Assembly: GCA_022790575.1 (NCBI GenBank)
Contig: JAAVXM010000044.1
Span: 1-46,908, forward strand
DNA length: 46,908 nucleotides
Reading direction: 5' to 3'
Origin: Clostridia bacterium
Lineage (GTDB): Bacteria; Bacillota; Clostridia; TANB77; CAG-508
Position numbers and translations under genes: made by a program. The notes under the pieces were generated by a model. The model made no database searches, was not told the DNA's origin, and was given only the letters and a program-made list of their open reading frames with translations. Shown here piece by piece: positions 18,803-26,797 of the stretch; positions within the stretch are counted from its first letter, which is position 1, and each line of letters opens with the position of its first letter.

Positions 18803-20599
18803 ATGAAAAAACATGAAAAAGGAATAACATTAATAGCGTTAGTTATAACAGTTGTGGTATTATTAATATTGGCAACAATAAGTATTGCAGTATTAACAGG
18901 AGATAATGGAATAATAACAAAGGCAAAGGAGTCAAAAGTTAAAACAGAGGAGGCACAAAAAAAAGAATTAAGTGCATTGGATAAATTAAATGATATGATA
19001 GAAAATCCAGATAATTACACTCCAGATGAAATAACAGGAGAGGCAGACAAAGTAATAAGTGATTTAAGGGATAAAATTGCTCAATTAGAGAAAGAAAAAT
19101 CAGATATAGAAAATGAAAAAAATAATAGGATAGATGAATTAAATAAAACAATAGAAGATTTAAGAGAGCAATTAAGTAATTCTGGAAGTGGTGGAGCGTC
19201 ACAAGAAGAAATAACAGCATTAAGAAATCAATTAACAAAAGCACAAAATGATTTAAAAAAGGCACAAGAGGAAATAGCAAATAAAAATAGTCAAATAACA
19301 GACTTAAATGAACAAATAAAGCAACAACAACAAACTATTACAGATATACAAAACCAACTAAATGAAGCACTTAAAGACTTAACAGAAGCTAATACAGAAA
19401 ATGAAACATTGAGAGAGCAAATTGCGCAAAAAGATGAACAAATAAGAAATTTGAATAATGAAGTTACTACAAAGCAAAATACAATAGAGGAATTACAAGC
19501 AACAATAATAAGCAAAAATACAGAAATAGAAAATCTAAATAATCAGGTAACAAATCTACAAAATGAAAAAAAAGCTAATGAAGAACGAATTGCAGAGTTA
19601 GAGCAGGCTGTTACTGATAAAGATAATGAAATTGCAAATTTAAGAGAACAAATAAAAGTAAAAGATGATACTATAACTGATTTACAAGGTCAAATTACTA
19701 CAAAAAATAATGAAATTGAAAGCTTAAATACACAAGTTACTGAATTGCAAAATCAAATAAAGGATTTACAAAATCAAATTATAGAATTAAATAAAACTAT
19801 AGAGCAATTACAATCAGGAGTGGGAGCAGGGGGAGAAGTTTCAGTATCCGCAATTGTAAATGAACCTGAAAAGTTTTATGGTAAGAAAGTAGTTAATTAT
19901 AAGAAAAATGGAACATATAGAATTTTCTATGTAGATAAAGAAAACTATTTTGGAGATGGAGAAAATACTGTATACTTAAAGGTTGACTATGATAGTTTAA
20001 ATGAGACTAAATTAGAAACAAGTTATACAACAAATACATTAGTTAAGAAGATGAATAAAGCATGGTCTAGGAGAAGAAATGATGAGACTATATGGAATAA
20101 TAATGAAAAGGCTTCTGCGTGGTTGTGTGACCCAGAATCAGAAACAAGCCATATAAATAGAATATGGTCTGATTATTATGATAGTACAAAAGCAAATTAT
20201 GTAATAGGTTCGCCAAGTGTAGAAATGTATGTGAAATCATATAATGATGTATCTCATACTTTAGGAAATCATGTATTAGGAAGTGTGTATTCAGAAGGTA
20301 TAGGTTCATCAAAAGTTTATGGATATTTGTATACAGTAGATGGTGGTTCTTCGAGCAGTTATACAGATAGTAATACTATTGATTATCAAGGATATAATAG
20401 TATATATGCAGGTTTTGAAGGAAAGAAAGGATATAATTGGTGGCTGGCTTCGCCTTCGTCTCATAGCAGCAACGGTGTGTGCTATGTGTATGGTAGCCAC
20501 GCGTACTTGAACAGCAGCAGCTATAACTACACTTATGGCGTCTCTCCCCTAGTTTGTCTAAAGTCTGATTTCCAAATACAGATAGAGATGGAACAATAA
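18803..20599 (+). CDS. prepilin-like protein with long coiled coil and lectin-like variable C-terminus
   Basis: A predicted surface protein of 598 residues. MKKHEKG is followed by a prepilin-like helix (ITLIALVITVVVLLILA) with Ala instead of Glu at mature position 5. Residues about 35-345 form a nearly uninterrupted coiled coil with heptad units such as NNEIESLNTQVTELQNQIKD, broken by a short SGSGGASQEE linker near residue 130. After a Gly-rich hinge (SGVGAGGE, about 345) comes the C-terminal domain shared with the 238-1668 protein, ending WWLASPSSHSSNG...GVSPLVCLKSDF. The start is 18803, not the in-frame ATG at 18767, because the SD AGGAGGAG (18788-18795) precedes it. The architecture suggests a long stalk displaying a binding head. 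Confidence 0.82.
   Translation: MKKHEKGITLIALVITVVVLLILATISIAVLTGDNGIITKAKESKVKTEEAQKKELSALDKLNDMIENPDNYTPDEITGEADKVISDLRDKIAQLEKEKSDIENEKNNRIDELNKTIEDLREQLSNSGSGGASQEEITALRNQLTKAQNDLKKAQEEIANKNSQITDLNEQIKQQQQTITDIQNQLNEALKDLTEANTENETLREQIAQKDEQIRNLNNEVTTKQNTIEELQATIISKNTEIENLNNQVTNLQNEKKANEERIAELEQAVTDKDNEIANLREQIKVKDDTITDLQGQITTKNNEIESLNTQVTELQNQIKDLQNQIIELNKTIEQLQSGVGAGGEVSVSAIVNEPEKFYGKKVVNYKKNGTYRIFYVDKENYFGDGENTVYLKVDYDSLNETKLETSYTTNTLVKKMNKAWSRRRNDETIWNNNEKASAWLCDPESETSHINRIWSDYYDSTKANYVIGSPSVEMYVKSYNDVSHTLGNHVLGSVYSEGIGSSKVYGYLYTVDGGSSSSYTDSNTIDYQGYNSIYAGFEGKKGYNWWLASPSSHSSNGVCYVYGSHAYLNSSSYNYTYGVSPLVCLKSDFQIQIEMEQ
20438..20571 (+). other. candidate DGR-type variable region 2
   Basis: It encodes W546-W547 to LKSDF. 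G+C is 44 of 80 bases at 20441-20520, while the coding sequence just upstream is A/T-rich. Codons are dominated by NNC/NNT (AGC, AAC, TAC, TAT, CAC, CAT, GGT, TGC), as expected if a template full of AAC/AAT codons were mutagenised at adenines. No reverse transcriptase or template repeat was seen in the window. Confidence 0.5.
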
Positions 20600-20629
20600 A
20601 TGTATATTATTTATATGCAAAAAAGATTG

Positions 20630-20687
20630 CTAGAAATAGGGAAGTAGCTATGAGGAGTTGTTTTCATAGCTACTAAAAAATTTCTAG
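20630..20687 (+). terminator. nested hairpin after coiled-coil prepilin gene
   Basis: An inner 10-bp stem GTAGCTATGA/TCATAGCTAC (20644-20653 with 20664-20673) and an outer stem CTAGAAAT/ATTTCTAG (20630-20637 with 20680-20687). It is a probable terminator, and its position just downstream of the variable region is also where DGR targets can carry a hairpin. Confidence 0.6.
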
Positions 20688-20805
20688 ATTATTTATTTAA
20701 GTATAATAATTAATAAAGATGTTATTAGTAATCGCTATAAATTAGTGTTTTAATGCTGTATTACAAAATTATGCAAAAATAAATGAAAAAATTTCTAAAA
20801 AACTA

Positions 20806-20834
20806 TTGACAACAATCAAAAAAAATAGTATACT
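20806..20834 (+). promoter_or_regulatory. tRNA operon promoter
   Basis: -35 TTGACA (20806-20811), 17-bp spacer, -10 TATACT (20829-20834), 20 nt before tRNA-Val. Confidence 0.85.
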
Positions 20835-20853
20835 AGTCATTGTCAATAGACAT

Positions 20854-20930
20854 GGTCGCTTAGCTCAGTTGGCTAGAGCATCTGCCTTACAAGCAGAGGG
20901 TCATAGGTTCGAGCCCTATAGCGACCACCA
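20854..20930 (+). tRNA. tRNA-Val (anticodon TAC)
   Basis: Acceptor GGTCGCT pairs with AGCGACC, discriminator A, encoded CCA. The anticodon stem TCTGC/GCAGA encloses CTTACAA (anticodon TAC). T-arm GGTTCGAGCCC is present. Confidence 0.97.
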
Positions 20931-20938
20931 TATTTTAT

Positions 20939-21015
20939 GGCCTGGTAGTTCAGTTGGTTAGAACGCTAGCCTGTCACGCTAGAGGTCGACGGTTCGAGCC
21001 CGTTCCAGGTCGCCA
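20939..21015 (+). tRNA. tRNA-Asp (anticodon GTC)
   Basis: Acceptor GGCCTGG pairs with CCAGGTC, discriminator G, encoded CCA. The anticodon loop CTGTCAC contains GTC. It starts 8 nt after tRNA-Val. Confidence 0.97.
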
Positions 21016-21021
21016 TATTTA

Positions 21022-21051
21022 TATAGGATATGTAATAATACATATCCTATA
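21022..21051 (+). other. perfect hairpin between tRNA-Asp and tRNA-Phe
   Basis: Thirteen-bp perfect stem (21022-21034 with 21039-21051) and 4-nt loop, followed by A/T-rich sequence without a clean T run. It may be a weak terminator or an RNA-processing element. Confidence 0.6.
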
Positions 21052-21085
21052 ATAAAATATTTTGTTATTTAATTAACAAGTAGAT

Positions 21086-21161
21086 GCCTCGATAGCTCAG
21101 TTGGTAGAGCAAAGGACTGAAAATCCTTGTGTCACTGGTTCGATTCCAGTTCGAGGCACCA
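21086..21161 (+). tRNA. tRNA-Phe (anticodon GAA)
   Basis: Acceptor GCCTCGA pairs with TCGAGGC, discriminator A, encoded CCA. The anticodon loop CTGAAAA contains GAA. Confidence 0.97.
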
Positions 21162-21200
21162 ACAATATTTTTGTTCGAACTAATAGAACAGATACATACA

Positions 21201-21232
21201 AATATCATTCAGAAAAGGATGGTATTTTTTTT
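21201..21232 (+). terminator. tRNA operon terminator
   Basis: AATATCATTC pairs with GGATGGTATT through G-T wobbles, followed by a run of T. Confidence 0.75.
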
Positions 21233-21385
21233 GTTGCCTAAAATTATTGTTTTGCAGATAACAATAGTTATTATAGTGAATCATAACTCATAGGGGACAA
21301 GGTTTTAGTTAAGTATATTAGAGAAGAGAGTATTAAATATGTTTGACAAATCTACAATGTATAGGGAACAATATAATAAGATTAA

Positions 21386-21414
21386 TTGAAATATACATAA
21401 AAGTATGATATAAT
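21386..21414 (+). promoter_or_regulatory. promoter of 161-aa membrane protein
   Basis: -35 TTGAAA (21386-21391), 17-bp spacer, -10 TATAAT (21409-21414). In the stretch 21233-21536 I see only this promoter and a small ACCTAG/CTAGGT hairpin (21467-21487) in the leader. Confidence 0.65.
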
Positions 21415-21536
21415 AATGGCATATTTTATATATTGCCAAGAGCAAGTAAATAAATTCCTTTGCTATACCTAGGAGGTCAGACTAGGTTTTACATATATGA
21501 AAGACATAACCGTTATTCGGAAAGGAGAAAATAAGT

Positions 21537-22022
21537 ATGAAAACCTATAAAAAAGTAGCTATGGTCATATCTGTTATAATAGCAATGGTACTGACAATAG
21601 GTCTGAACTTGATTTCACCAATAATGATACCTTCATATAAAGGTTCTATCACATCAGAAAACTATCAAAATCTAAAAGAATATGCTTTTGAGATAGCTAG
21701 TAAATCTGATACAAAATCAAGGGAGGATATACTTGTAACTAAAGAATTGACAAAAGAAGCCTTAATAGTTAATGTAGATGCATCGATTTATGGTATTCAA
21801 GCTATTTTTCCAGTATCTAATATTAATGAGAAAATCGAAAATGGTATTATAAAATATGAGGGTGTTATAGATTATAATAATGTAAAATATTCAGAACATA
21901 CAGATGTTTATCCACCATTAATGACTATTATGATGACTATCATTTTTTTTGTGGTATGTACAGGTTCATTATATGCCATATTTTGTATTATACCAAATTC
22001 AGTTAGTTGTAAGAGACACTGA
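21537..22022 (+). CDS. hypothetical membrane protein (161 aa)
   Basis: Not recognised. It has an N-terminal membrane helix (about residues 7-30), an extracytoplasmic region of about 95 residues and a second helix (about 128-150, PPLMTIMMTIIFFVVCTGSLYA) with a short basic tail. The SD GGAAAGGAG precedes the start. It is monocistronic, between its own promoter and the hairpin at 22060-22098. Confidence 0.75.
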   Translation: MKTYKKVAMVISVIIAMVLTIGLNLISPIMIPSYKGSITSENYQNLKEYAFEIASKSDTKSREDILVTKELTKEALIVNVDASIYGIQAIFPVSNINEKIENGIIKYEGVIDYNNVKYSEHTDVYPPLMTIMMTIIFFVVCTGSLYAIFCIIPNSVSCKRH

Positions 22023-22059
22023 CCAAAAAACATAAAAAACTTTAATGAGAGTTTTAGCT

Positions 22060-22098
22060 ATAGAGAACTCCTTCAATTGATTTGAAGGAGTTCTCTAT
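22060..22098 (+). terminator. long perfect hairpin after membrane protein gene
   Basis: Seventeen-bp perfect arms (22060-22076 and 22082-22098), 5-nt loop, followed by ATATTTTAA. It lies immediately before the Nudix frame and takes the place of a normal ribosome binding site there. Confidence 0.7.
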
Positions 22099-22108
22099 AT
22101 ATTTTAAG

Positions 22109-22558
22109 ATGATTGTTTTTATAGGCAAATTGTGGTATAATGATGAAGGAAATGTATTATTACAAAAGAGAAGTAATAACAAAAAGTTATGGCCTAATAT
22201 GTGGGATGTAACAGTTGGTGGACATGTAGAAAGTGGGGAATTTGGAAGGCAGGCATTAATAAGAGAGGCTAAAGAAGAATTGGGAATTGAAGTAGAAGAC
22301 AATGACATCAAATATTTAATAGGCTCTACATCAATAAACCAAAATGGAAATATTATAAATAAACATTATAATGAATGTTATTTAATAACAAAAAAGATAG
22401 ACACTTCAGAAATCAATATACAGAAAGAAGAAGTATCAGAAGTAAAATATTTTTCAAAAGAGGAATTACTACAAAGAATAGCTAATAATTACCAAGGTTT
22501 AACAGACAAAACAGGTCCATGGAAATTTCTTGAGAAAATACTAATGTTGATGATTTGA
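22109..22558 (+). CDS. Nudix hydrolase, apparently N-terminally truncated
   Basis: It hydrolyses a nucleoside-diphosphate-linked or similar substrate. The Nudix box is intact: GGHVESGEFGRQALIREAKEELGIEV (G-x5-E-x7-REUxEExGU). It resembles the IPP-isomerase-like Nudix group (KKLWPNMWDVTVGGHVESGE). Relatives usually have about 30-40 residues before the strand corresponding to MIVFIGKLWYNDEGNVLLQKR; here the frame opens almost directly at that strand. The ATG at 22109 has no SD at normal distance: the GGAG at 22087-22090 is part of the hairpin's right arm. It is either truncated and poorly expressed, or initiates at the TTG at 22082. Confidence 0.7.
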   Translation: MIVFIGKLWYNDEGNVLLQKRSNNKKLWPNMWDVTVGGHVESGEFGRQALIREAKEELGIEVEDNDIKYLIGSTSINQNGNIINKHYNECYLITKKIDTSEINIQKEEVSEVKYFSKEELLQRIANNYQGLTDKTGPWKFLEKILMLMI

Positions 22559-22595
22559 AATTAAATATAGAAGAATAGAAGTAGGGGATGAAGAA

Positions 22596-22934
22596 ATGGA
22601 ATTAAGAGAAAAATTAGAATTATTAAATGAAAAGAGTTCTATTGCAGAAGTTCAAAAATACATAAAAGATATGAAAAAAGCCAGAAAATTTGATGGAGTT
22701 ACTATCGAACGAGAAATGATGTTATTTATAGAAGAATTGGGAGAACTTGCTAAAGCAATAAGAAAAAATACAAATGGACATTTAGATGTAGCAAAAGAAT
22801 ATAATGATAATGTTGAAGAAGAATTAGCAGATTGCTTTATATATTTACTTAATATAGCTAATATGAATAATGTAGATATGTTTAAGGCATTCAAAGAAAA
22901 AGAAACTAAAAATTGTGATAGAGTTTGGAGATAA
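22596..22934 (+). CDS. MazG-like nucleotide pyrophosphohydrolase
   Basis: An all-alpha NTP pyrophosphohydrolase of 112 residues that probably removes non-canonical or excess nucleoside triphosphates. The Mg-binding pattern EELGELAKAIRK ... VEEELADCFIYLLNIAN (ExxE...ExxD) is intact. The SD AGTAGGGGATG lies near the start, 38 nt after the Nudix gene, so the two house-cleaning enzymes may share a transcript. Confidence 0.85.
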   Translation: MELREKLELLNEKSSIAEVQKYIKDMKKARKFDGVTIEREMMLFIEELGELAKAIRKNTNGHLDVAKEYNDNVEEELADCFIYLLNIANMNNVDMFKAFKEKETKNCDRVWR

Positions 22935-23032
22935 TATAGAACTAGAGAGATATTATTTAATAAAGAGACAAAAGTGAATAGAGAAGAAATAATAAGATTA
23001 TAAAATGTAAAAAAAATAAAGATATTTACTTT

Positions 23033-23061
23033 TTGACATTTACATAATTCTATGGTATAAT
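23033..23061 (+). promoter_or_regulatory. promoter of small membrane protein pair
   Basis: -35 TTGACA (23033-23038), 17-bp spacer, -10 TATAAT (23056-23061) with extended TGG. The leader to 23193 is about 125 nt. Confidence 0.85.
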
Positions 23062-23192
23062 AATATCGATTAATGTTAGAAACATATAGTATTTACAAAA
23101 CTAATATTCACTAATTAGTGATGGAGTTAAATCTCCTTGCTTTTTAGTTTTACGATAAATGTTCTCATCAATAAAAGAAAGGAGTAATTGTA

Positions 23193-23444
23193 ATGTTTAG
23201 CTTTATAATAGGAATAGTGAAATTTATTATTTCGATTGTAATTATGGCTTTTTGGGGTTCGTGGGTAATAATATTAGTCCAAATTATGTGGGAACGTAAA
23301 TGGGAAAATATAGAATCCATGAAAAAGCTTAGAGAAAAACATCCAACAGTAGTAGAAGTAGTGGCACTTATAGCTGGTCTTATTACTTTTCTAATTGGAA
23401 CAGCTATTGCTGGAGCACTACTGATAGGTATCATTAACTTTTAA
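23193..23444 (+). CDS. hypothetical membrane protein (83 aa)
   Basis: Not recognised. Two hydrophobic helices (about residues 3-32 and 53-80) flank a charged cytoplasmic-looking loop (WERKWENIESMKKLREKHP). A strong SD AAAGGAG lies upstream. It is first in a two-gene unit with the membrane protein at 23483. Confidence 0.75.
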   Translation: MFSFIIGIVKFIISIVIMAFWGSWVIILVQIMWERKWENIESMKKLREKHPTVVEVVALIAGLITFLIGTAIAGALLIGIINF

Positions 23445-23482
23445 AGCATTGCAAAATGTAATTTGCAGAAAGGATGAACAAC

Positions 23483-23911
23483 ATGAAGAAATTAATTAAA
23501 GAAGAGAAGCGGAGAAGTGTGATATCCTCCAAAGAACTTAAAGCCATTTTGGCAGGGGTTATATTTGCCTACATATGGCAAATAGCGGCCTATTTTATGG
23601 GAGACTGGTCTGAAGGAGCAATGAAGCCTGTGGAATATCTGATTCCTAATTCTGGGATACAGATAGCTACTGGAATTCTAGTTACATGGCTTTGCTTTGG
23701 ACTATTTGGAGTAAGTTGGATTAAACGGTGGGAAAAGATTTCACTGTTTGGGCTTGCATTCATTGTCCCATTTGCCATAATTTCTGCAGTAGCAGTATTT
23801 ATTGATATGGTATTTCTTTGGAAGACCACAAATTTTTGGGTTGGAAATGTAGTTGCTTCAGTGATAATTGCAGTAACATTGTTCAGACCTTTTATCAAAG
23901 TTAAGCTTTGA
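23483..23911 (+). CDS. hypothetical membrane protein (142 aa), four helices
   Basis: Not recognised. A basic N-terminus (KKLIKEEKRRSVISS) precedes four predicted membrane helices (about 22-40, 57-77, 88-108 and 115-133). The start is put at 23483 because the AGAAAGG SD directly abuts the in-frame ATG at 23474. G+C is about 42 of 100 bases at 23581-23680, higher than surrounding genes, so it may have been acquired. It lies 38 nt after the 83-aa membrane gene. Confidence 0.7.
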   Translation: MKKLIKEEKRRSVISSKELKAILAGVIFAYIWQIAAYFMGDWSEGAMKPVEYLIPNSGIQIATGILVTWLCFGLFGVSWIKRWEKISLFGLAFIVPFAIISAVAVFIDMVFLWKTTNFWVGNVVASVIIAVTLFRPFIKVKL

Positions 23912-23966
23912 TAGACTAGTATCCAATTCAAAACAAACATTACTATTCAAATTGTTTAGCAAAATA

Positions 23967-24010
23967 ATATTAAAGTGCCAGTTCTAATTAAAGGGCTGGC
24001 ACTTTAATAT
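23967..24010 (+). terminator. terminator-like hairpin
   Basis: Fifteen-bp perfect stem (23967-23981 with 23996-24010) with a 14-nt loop and only a poor T run. Confidence 0.65.
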
Positions 24011-24039
24011 AAATGTAATAACATAAAAATAATTGTTTT

Positions 24040-24067
24040 TTGACAAATTTTGTGATATAAATATAAA
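24040..24067 (+). promoter_or_regulatory. promoter of 24108 operon
   Basis: -35 TTGACA (24040-24045), 16-bp spacer, -10 TATAAA (24062-24067). Confidence 0.65.
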
Positions 24068-24107
24068 AAAGTATTAAGTTTAAATAAGTATTAAAGGAGT
24101 ATAAGAG

Positions 24108-24515
24108 ATGAAAGATTTATTAAAAACAAATTGTTTTGACATACAAGAAACAATGATAATTGTAGGAAGTTGCCTAAAAAGTATGCAACCTAAAGCATAT
24201 AAAGAATTAGAAAAAATTTCATCAAATATTTATGATGTATGTTTAGAAAAAGAGCATTTAAACATGGTAGTGACAAAAGTAATAGGTATGGTTGCAAGAG
24301 AAAAAATCAAAAATTTAGTATTTGCAACAGTAGATAAGTCACCTCATTGTGTACAACTTCATTATATTATAAAAGAATTAGAAAATGCCATTGACATAAG
24401 TAATATCAAAATAAAAAACTATGTTGCTGTAAATGATGAATTAGTTGAGATACCATTAAAAGTAATAAGCTTATCAAAAAATTTATCTAAATTAAAAGAA
24501 GAAATAGATGGATAA
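24108..24515 (+). CDS. conserved hypothetical protein (135 aa)
   Basis: I cannot name the family with confidence. It is a soluble protein with Cys10, Cys23 and the segment FATVDKSPHCVQLHYIIKELE; Cys and His could bind metal or a cofactor, but no classic motif is complete. The SD AAAGGAG is at good spacing. It is followed after 15 nt by the DUF1653 gene and then by the broken phosphodiesterase, probably as one operon. Confidence 0.7.
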   Translation: MKDLLKTNCFDIQETMIIVGSCLKSMQPKAYKELEKISSNIYDVCLEKEHLNMVVTKVIGMVAREKIKNLVFATVDKSPHCVQLHYIIKELENAIDISNIKIKNYVAVNDELVEIPLKVISLSKNLSKLKEEIDG

Positions 24516-24530
24516 AAAGGAGGAAATGTA

Positions 24531-24830
24531 ATGTTAAAAAAAGGAGATTTATATAAACATTTTAAGGGAGCGACTTTAGAAGAGAAAAATATATATGAAA
24601 TTATAGAAACAGGAGTAAAGTATTCAGGAGATGCTTCTGAAAAATCAATAGAAAATTTAGTTGTATATAAAAATATATTTCAAGGTAAAATTTTTGCCAG
24701 AGAATATGAAGATTTAGTAGCAGAACTTCCGGAAGACAAACAAAAACAATATGGACAGTTACATAGAATAGAAAAACTCACACCAGAAGAAATAAACATG
24801 GTAAAAATGAGATTAAATACAATAAAATAA
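24531..24830 (+). CDS. DUF1653 family protein
   Basis: A 99-residue protein whose N-terminus (KKGDLYKHFKGA) and centre (ENLVVYKNIFQGKIFAREYEDL) match the DUF1653 pattern of a small beta domain of unknown function. The SD AAAAGGAGG precedes the start. It is in an operon with its neighbours. Confidence 0.75.
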   Translation: MLKKGDLYKHFKGATLEEKNIYEIIETGVKYSGDASEKSIENLVVYKNIFQGKIFAREYEDLVAELPEDKQKQYGQLHRIEKLTPEEINMVKMRLNTIK

Positions 24831-24850
24831 TAAGTAGGGAGGAAGGCATA

Positions 24851-25954
24851 TTGTTAGTAAAAAATAATTATGAAGAATGTTTAACAAATATAGCTTGTTC
24901 GATTCAAAAATATTTTGAATTAAAACCAAAACACAAATCCTTGCCTTATATTGATAAAATTCTAAGTGATAAGCAGCCTAAAAATGTTATAGTAATATTA
25001 TTTGATGGTATGGGTTCTAGGATATTAGATAGAACAATAAGCAAAGAAAGTTTTTTTAATAAAAACAAGATAAAGGAAATAACTACTGTATTCCCAGCAA
25101 TTACAACTGCTGCAACTACATCAATTCGTACAGGATTAAACCCTATTGAACATTGATGGCTTGGATGGAATATGTATGTAGCGCCTATAGATGAAACAAT
25201 AACTTTATTTTTAGACACTGAAAAAGGAAAAGATAAAGTTGTGAGTGAAAAATTCTTAAATGTAAAAGAAAAACTAGTACAAAGAACTATAGTAGATGAG
25301 ATAAATGAAAATACAGAATATAGTGCAATTGAACTATTTCCTTTTGGAGAAAACAAATATAACAGCTTTGACGAAATGCTAGAAATCATAGAAAAAGAAT
25401 GTAATAAAAAAGGGAAGAAGTACATTTATGCCTATGATAATGAACCAGACCACACAATGCATGACTTTGGACCAGATGATGAAAGAGTAAAAGAATTAAT
25501 TGAAATAAGAAATAATAAAGTTGAACAATTATGTAATAATTTAAATGATAGTATAGTAATTGTAGTTGCAGACCATGGACATAAAGAAGTTGAACACATT
25601 TACTTAAAGGATTATCCAAATGTAATGGAAATGCTAGAAAGAACTACATCATTAGAACAAAGAGCAATATCTTTTAAGATAAAAGAAGGTTATAGAGAAC
25701 AATTTATCAAAGAATTTAATGGGAATTTTGGTAAGTATTTTAAGCTGTATTCTAAATCAGAAATAATAGAGTCACATTTATTCGGATATGGAGAGGAAAA
25801 TGAATTGTTTAGAGAAGCTATAGGAGATTTCATTGCTATAGCTGAAAATTCAAATAAATGTATAATAACAGATGGAGATGATATACTAAGGTCACAACAT
25901 GCAGGATATACAGATGATGAAATATATGTACCATTAATTGTTATTGATATTTAA
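24851..25954 (+). pseudogene. type I phosphodiesterase/nucleotide pyrophosphatase-like gene with in-frame TGA
   Basis: An alkaline-phosphatase-superfamily hydrolase (VIVILFDGMGSRILD with the metal Asp; TAATTSIRTGLNPIEH with the nucleophile-region Thr; YDNEPDHTMHDFGPDDE; IVVVADHGHKE). The frame runs from a TTG start (24851, SD GGGAGG) to 25954, but a TGA at 25154-25156 splits it between NPIEH and WLGWNMYVAP. The reading frame is the same on both sides and homology is continuous, so a single G-to-T change of a probable GGA (Gly) codon explains it. The 3' part alone, from an ATG at 25172, lacks the first metal site and the nucleophile. It is called a pseudogene unless readthrough occurs. Confidence 0.75.
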
Positions 25955-26050
25955 AGAGTTAGATGACTGGTAAATTTATATGATAAAATAAATTACAATA
26001 TAGAAAGAAAGCAATGAATAATTTTATAATAATAGACAAGGAGATAAATT

Positions 26051-26797
26051 ATGAAACTTATAATAAATGCAGATGATTTTGGATTAAGCGAAAGCATAAG
26101 TGATGGTATTGTTAATGGAATAAAAGAAGGGTATATTACTAGTACAACGATTATGGCAAATATGCCATGTACTGAATATGCTGTAAAGCAAGCTGTTGAA
26201 AATAATATTAATTGTATTGGTTTACATGTGAATTTAACTGTTGGTAAACCAATTATTTCAAACAATAATCTTATTGATAAAAATGGAACATTTTATTATA
26301 ATACAAAACAAATTAAAAATTCGAAATTAACATATGAAGATGCATTTTATGAAATAATGGCACAAATAGAAAAAATAAATGATTATAGTAATGGAATTAT
26401 AAAAATAGACCATATAGACACACATCATCATTTGTTTGATAATAAAAATATAAAACAAGCCATCATAGATATTTCAGACAATTTAAAAATACCAATAAGA
26501 AATGAAAATATAAGTAATATCAAAAGTCCAGATGTTTTATATAAAGGTTTTACTATAAATAATGTTAATATAGAGTCGTTAAAAGAAATGGTTTCAATAT
26601 ATAAAGATAAAAATGTTGTTGTAGAACTTATGACACATCCAGGATTTATAGATGAATATACAAAATCAATAACTAGTTATTTAAATAGAGAATTAGAATT
26701 AAATGTTCTAAAGGAAGCTATGGAAATAGGGATATTTAACGAAATAGAATTAATAAATTTTAGACAATTTTGGTCACAAAGGAGGAAAAATGTTTAA
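26051..26797 (+). CDS. ChbG/YdjC-family carbohydrate deacetylase
   Basis: It probably removes an N-acetyl group from a small oligosaccharide such as diacetylchitobiose. It has 248 residues, full length. Metal-binding signs are NADDFGLS at the N-terminus, IGLHVNLT, and [12 protein letters not shown] in the middle, then ELMTHPGF. The SD AAGGAG precedes the start. Its end overlaps the start of uvrB by 8 nt, so it is translationally coupled to uvrB, an unusual partner. Confidence 0.9.
   Translation: MKLIINADDFGLSESISDGIVNGIKEGYITSTTIMANMPCTEYAVKQAVENNINCIGLHVNLTVGKPIISNNNLIDKNGTFYYNTKQIKNSKLTYEDAFYEIMAQIEKINDYSNGIIKIDHIDTHHHLFDNKNIKQAIIDISDNLKIPIRNENISNIKSPDVLYKGFTINNVNIESLKEMVSIYKDKNVVVELMTHPGFIDEYTKSITSYLNRELELNVLKEAMEIGIFNEIELINFRQFWSQRRKNV

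Noticed and set aside
21467..21487. Regulatory riboswitch in the leader of the 161-aa membrane protein
   Set aside because: Only a 6-bp hairpin (ACCTAG/CTAGGT) is present. No conserved aptamer was recognised.
25154..25156. TGA as selenocysteine or as a reassigned Gly codon
   Set aside because: The residue is flanked by ordinary sequence (NPIEH, WLGW), not a redox motif; no SECIS-like hairpin was obvious just downstream; and TGA is used as a normal stop by other genes in the window.
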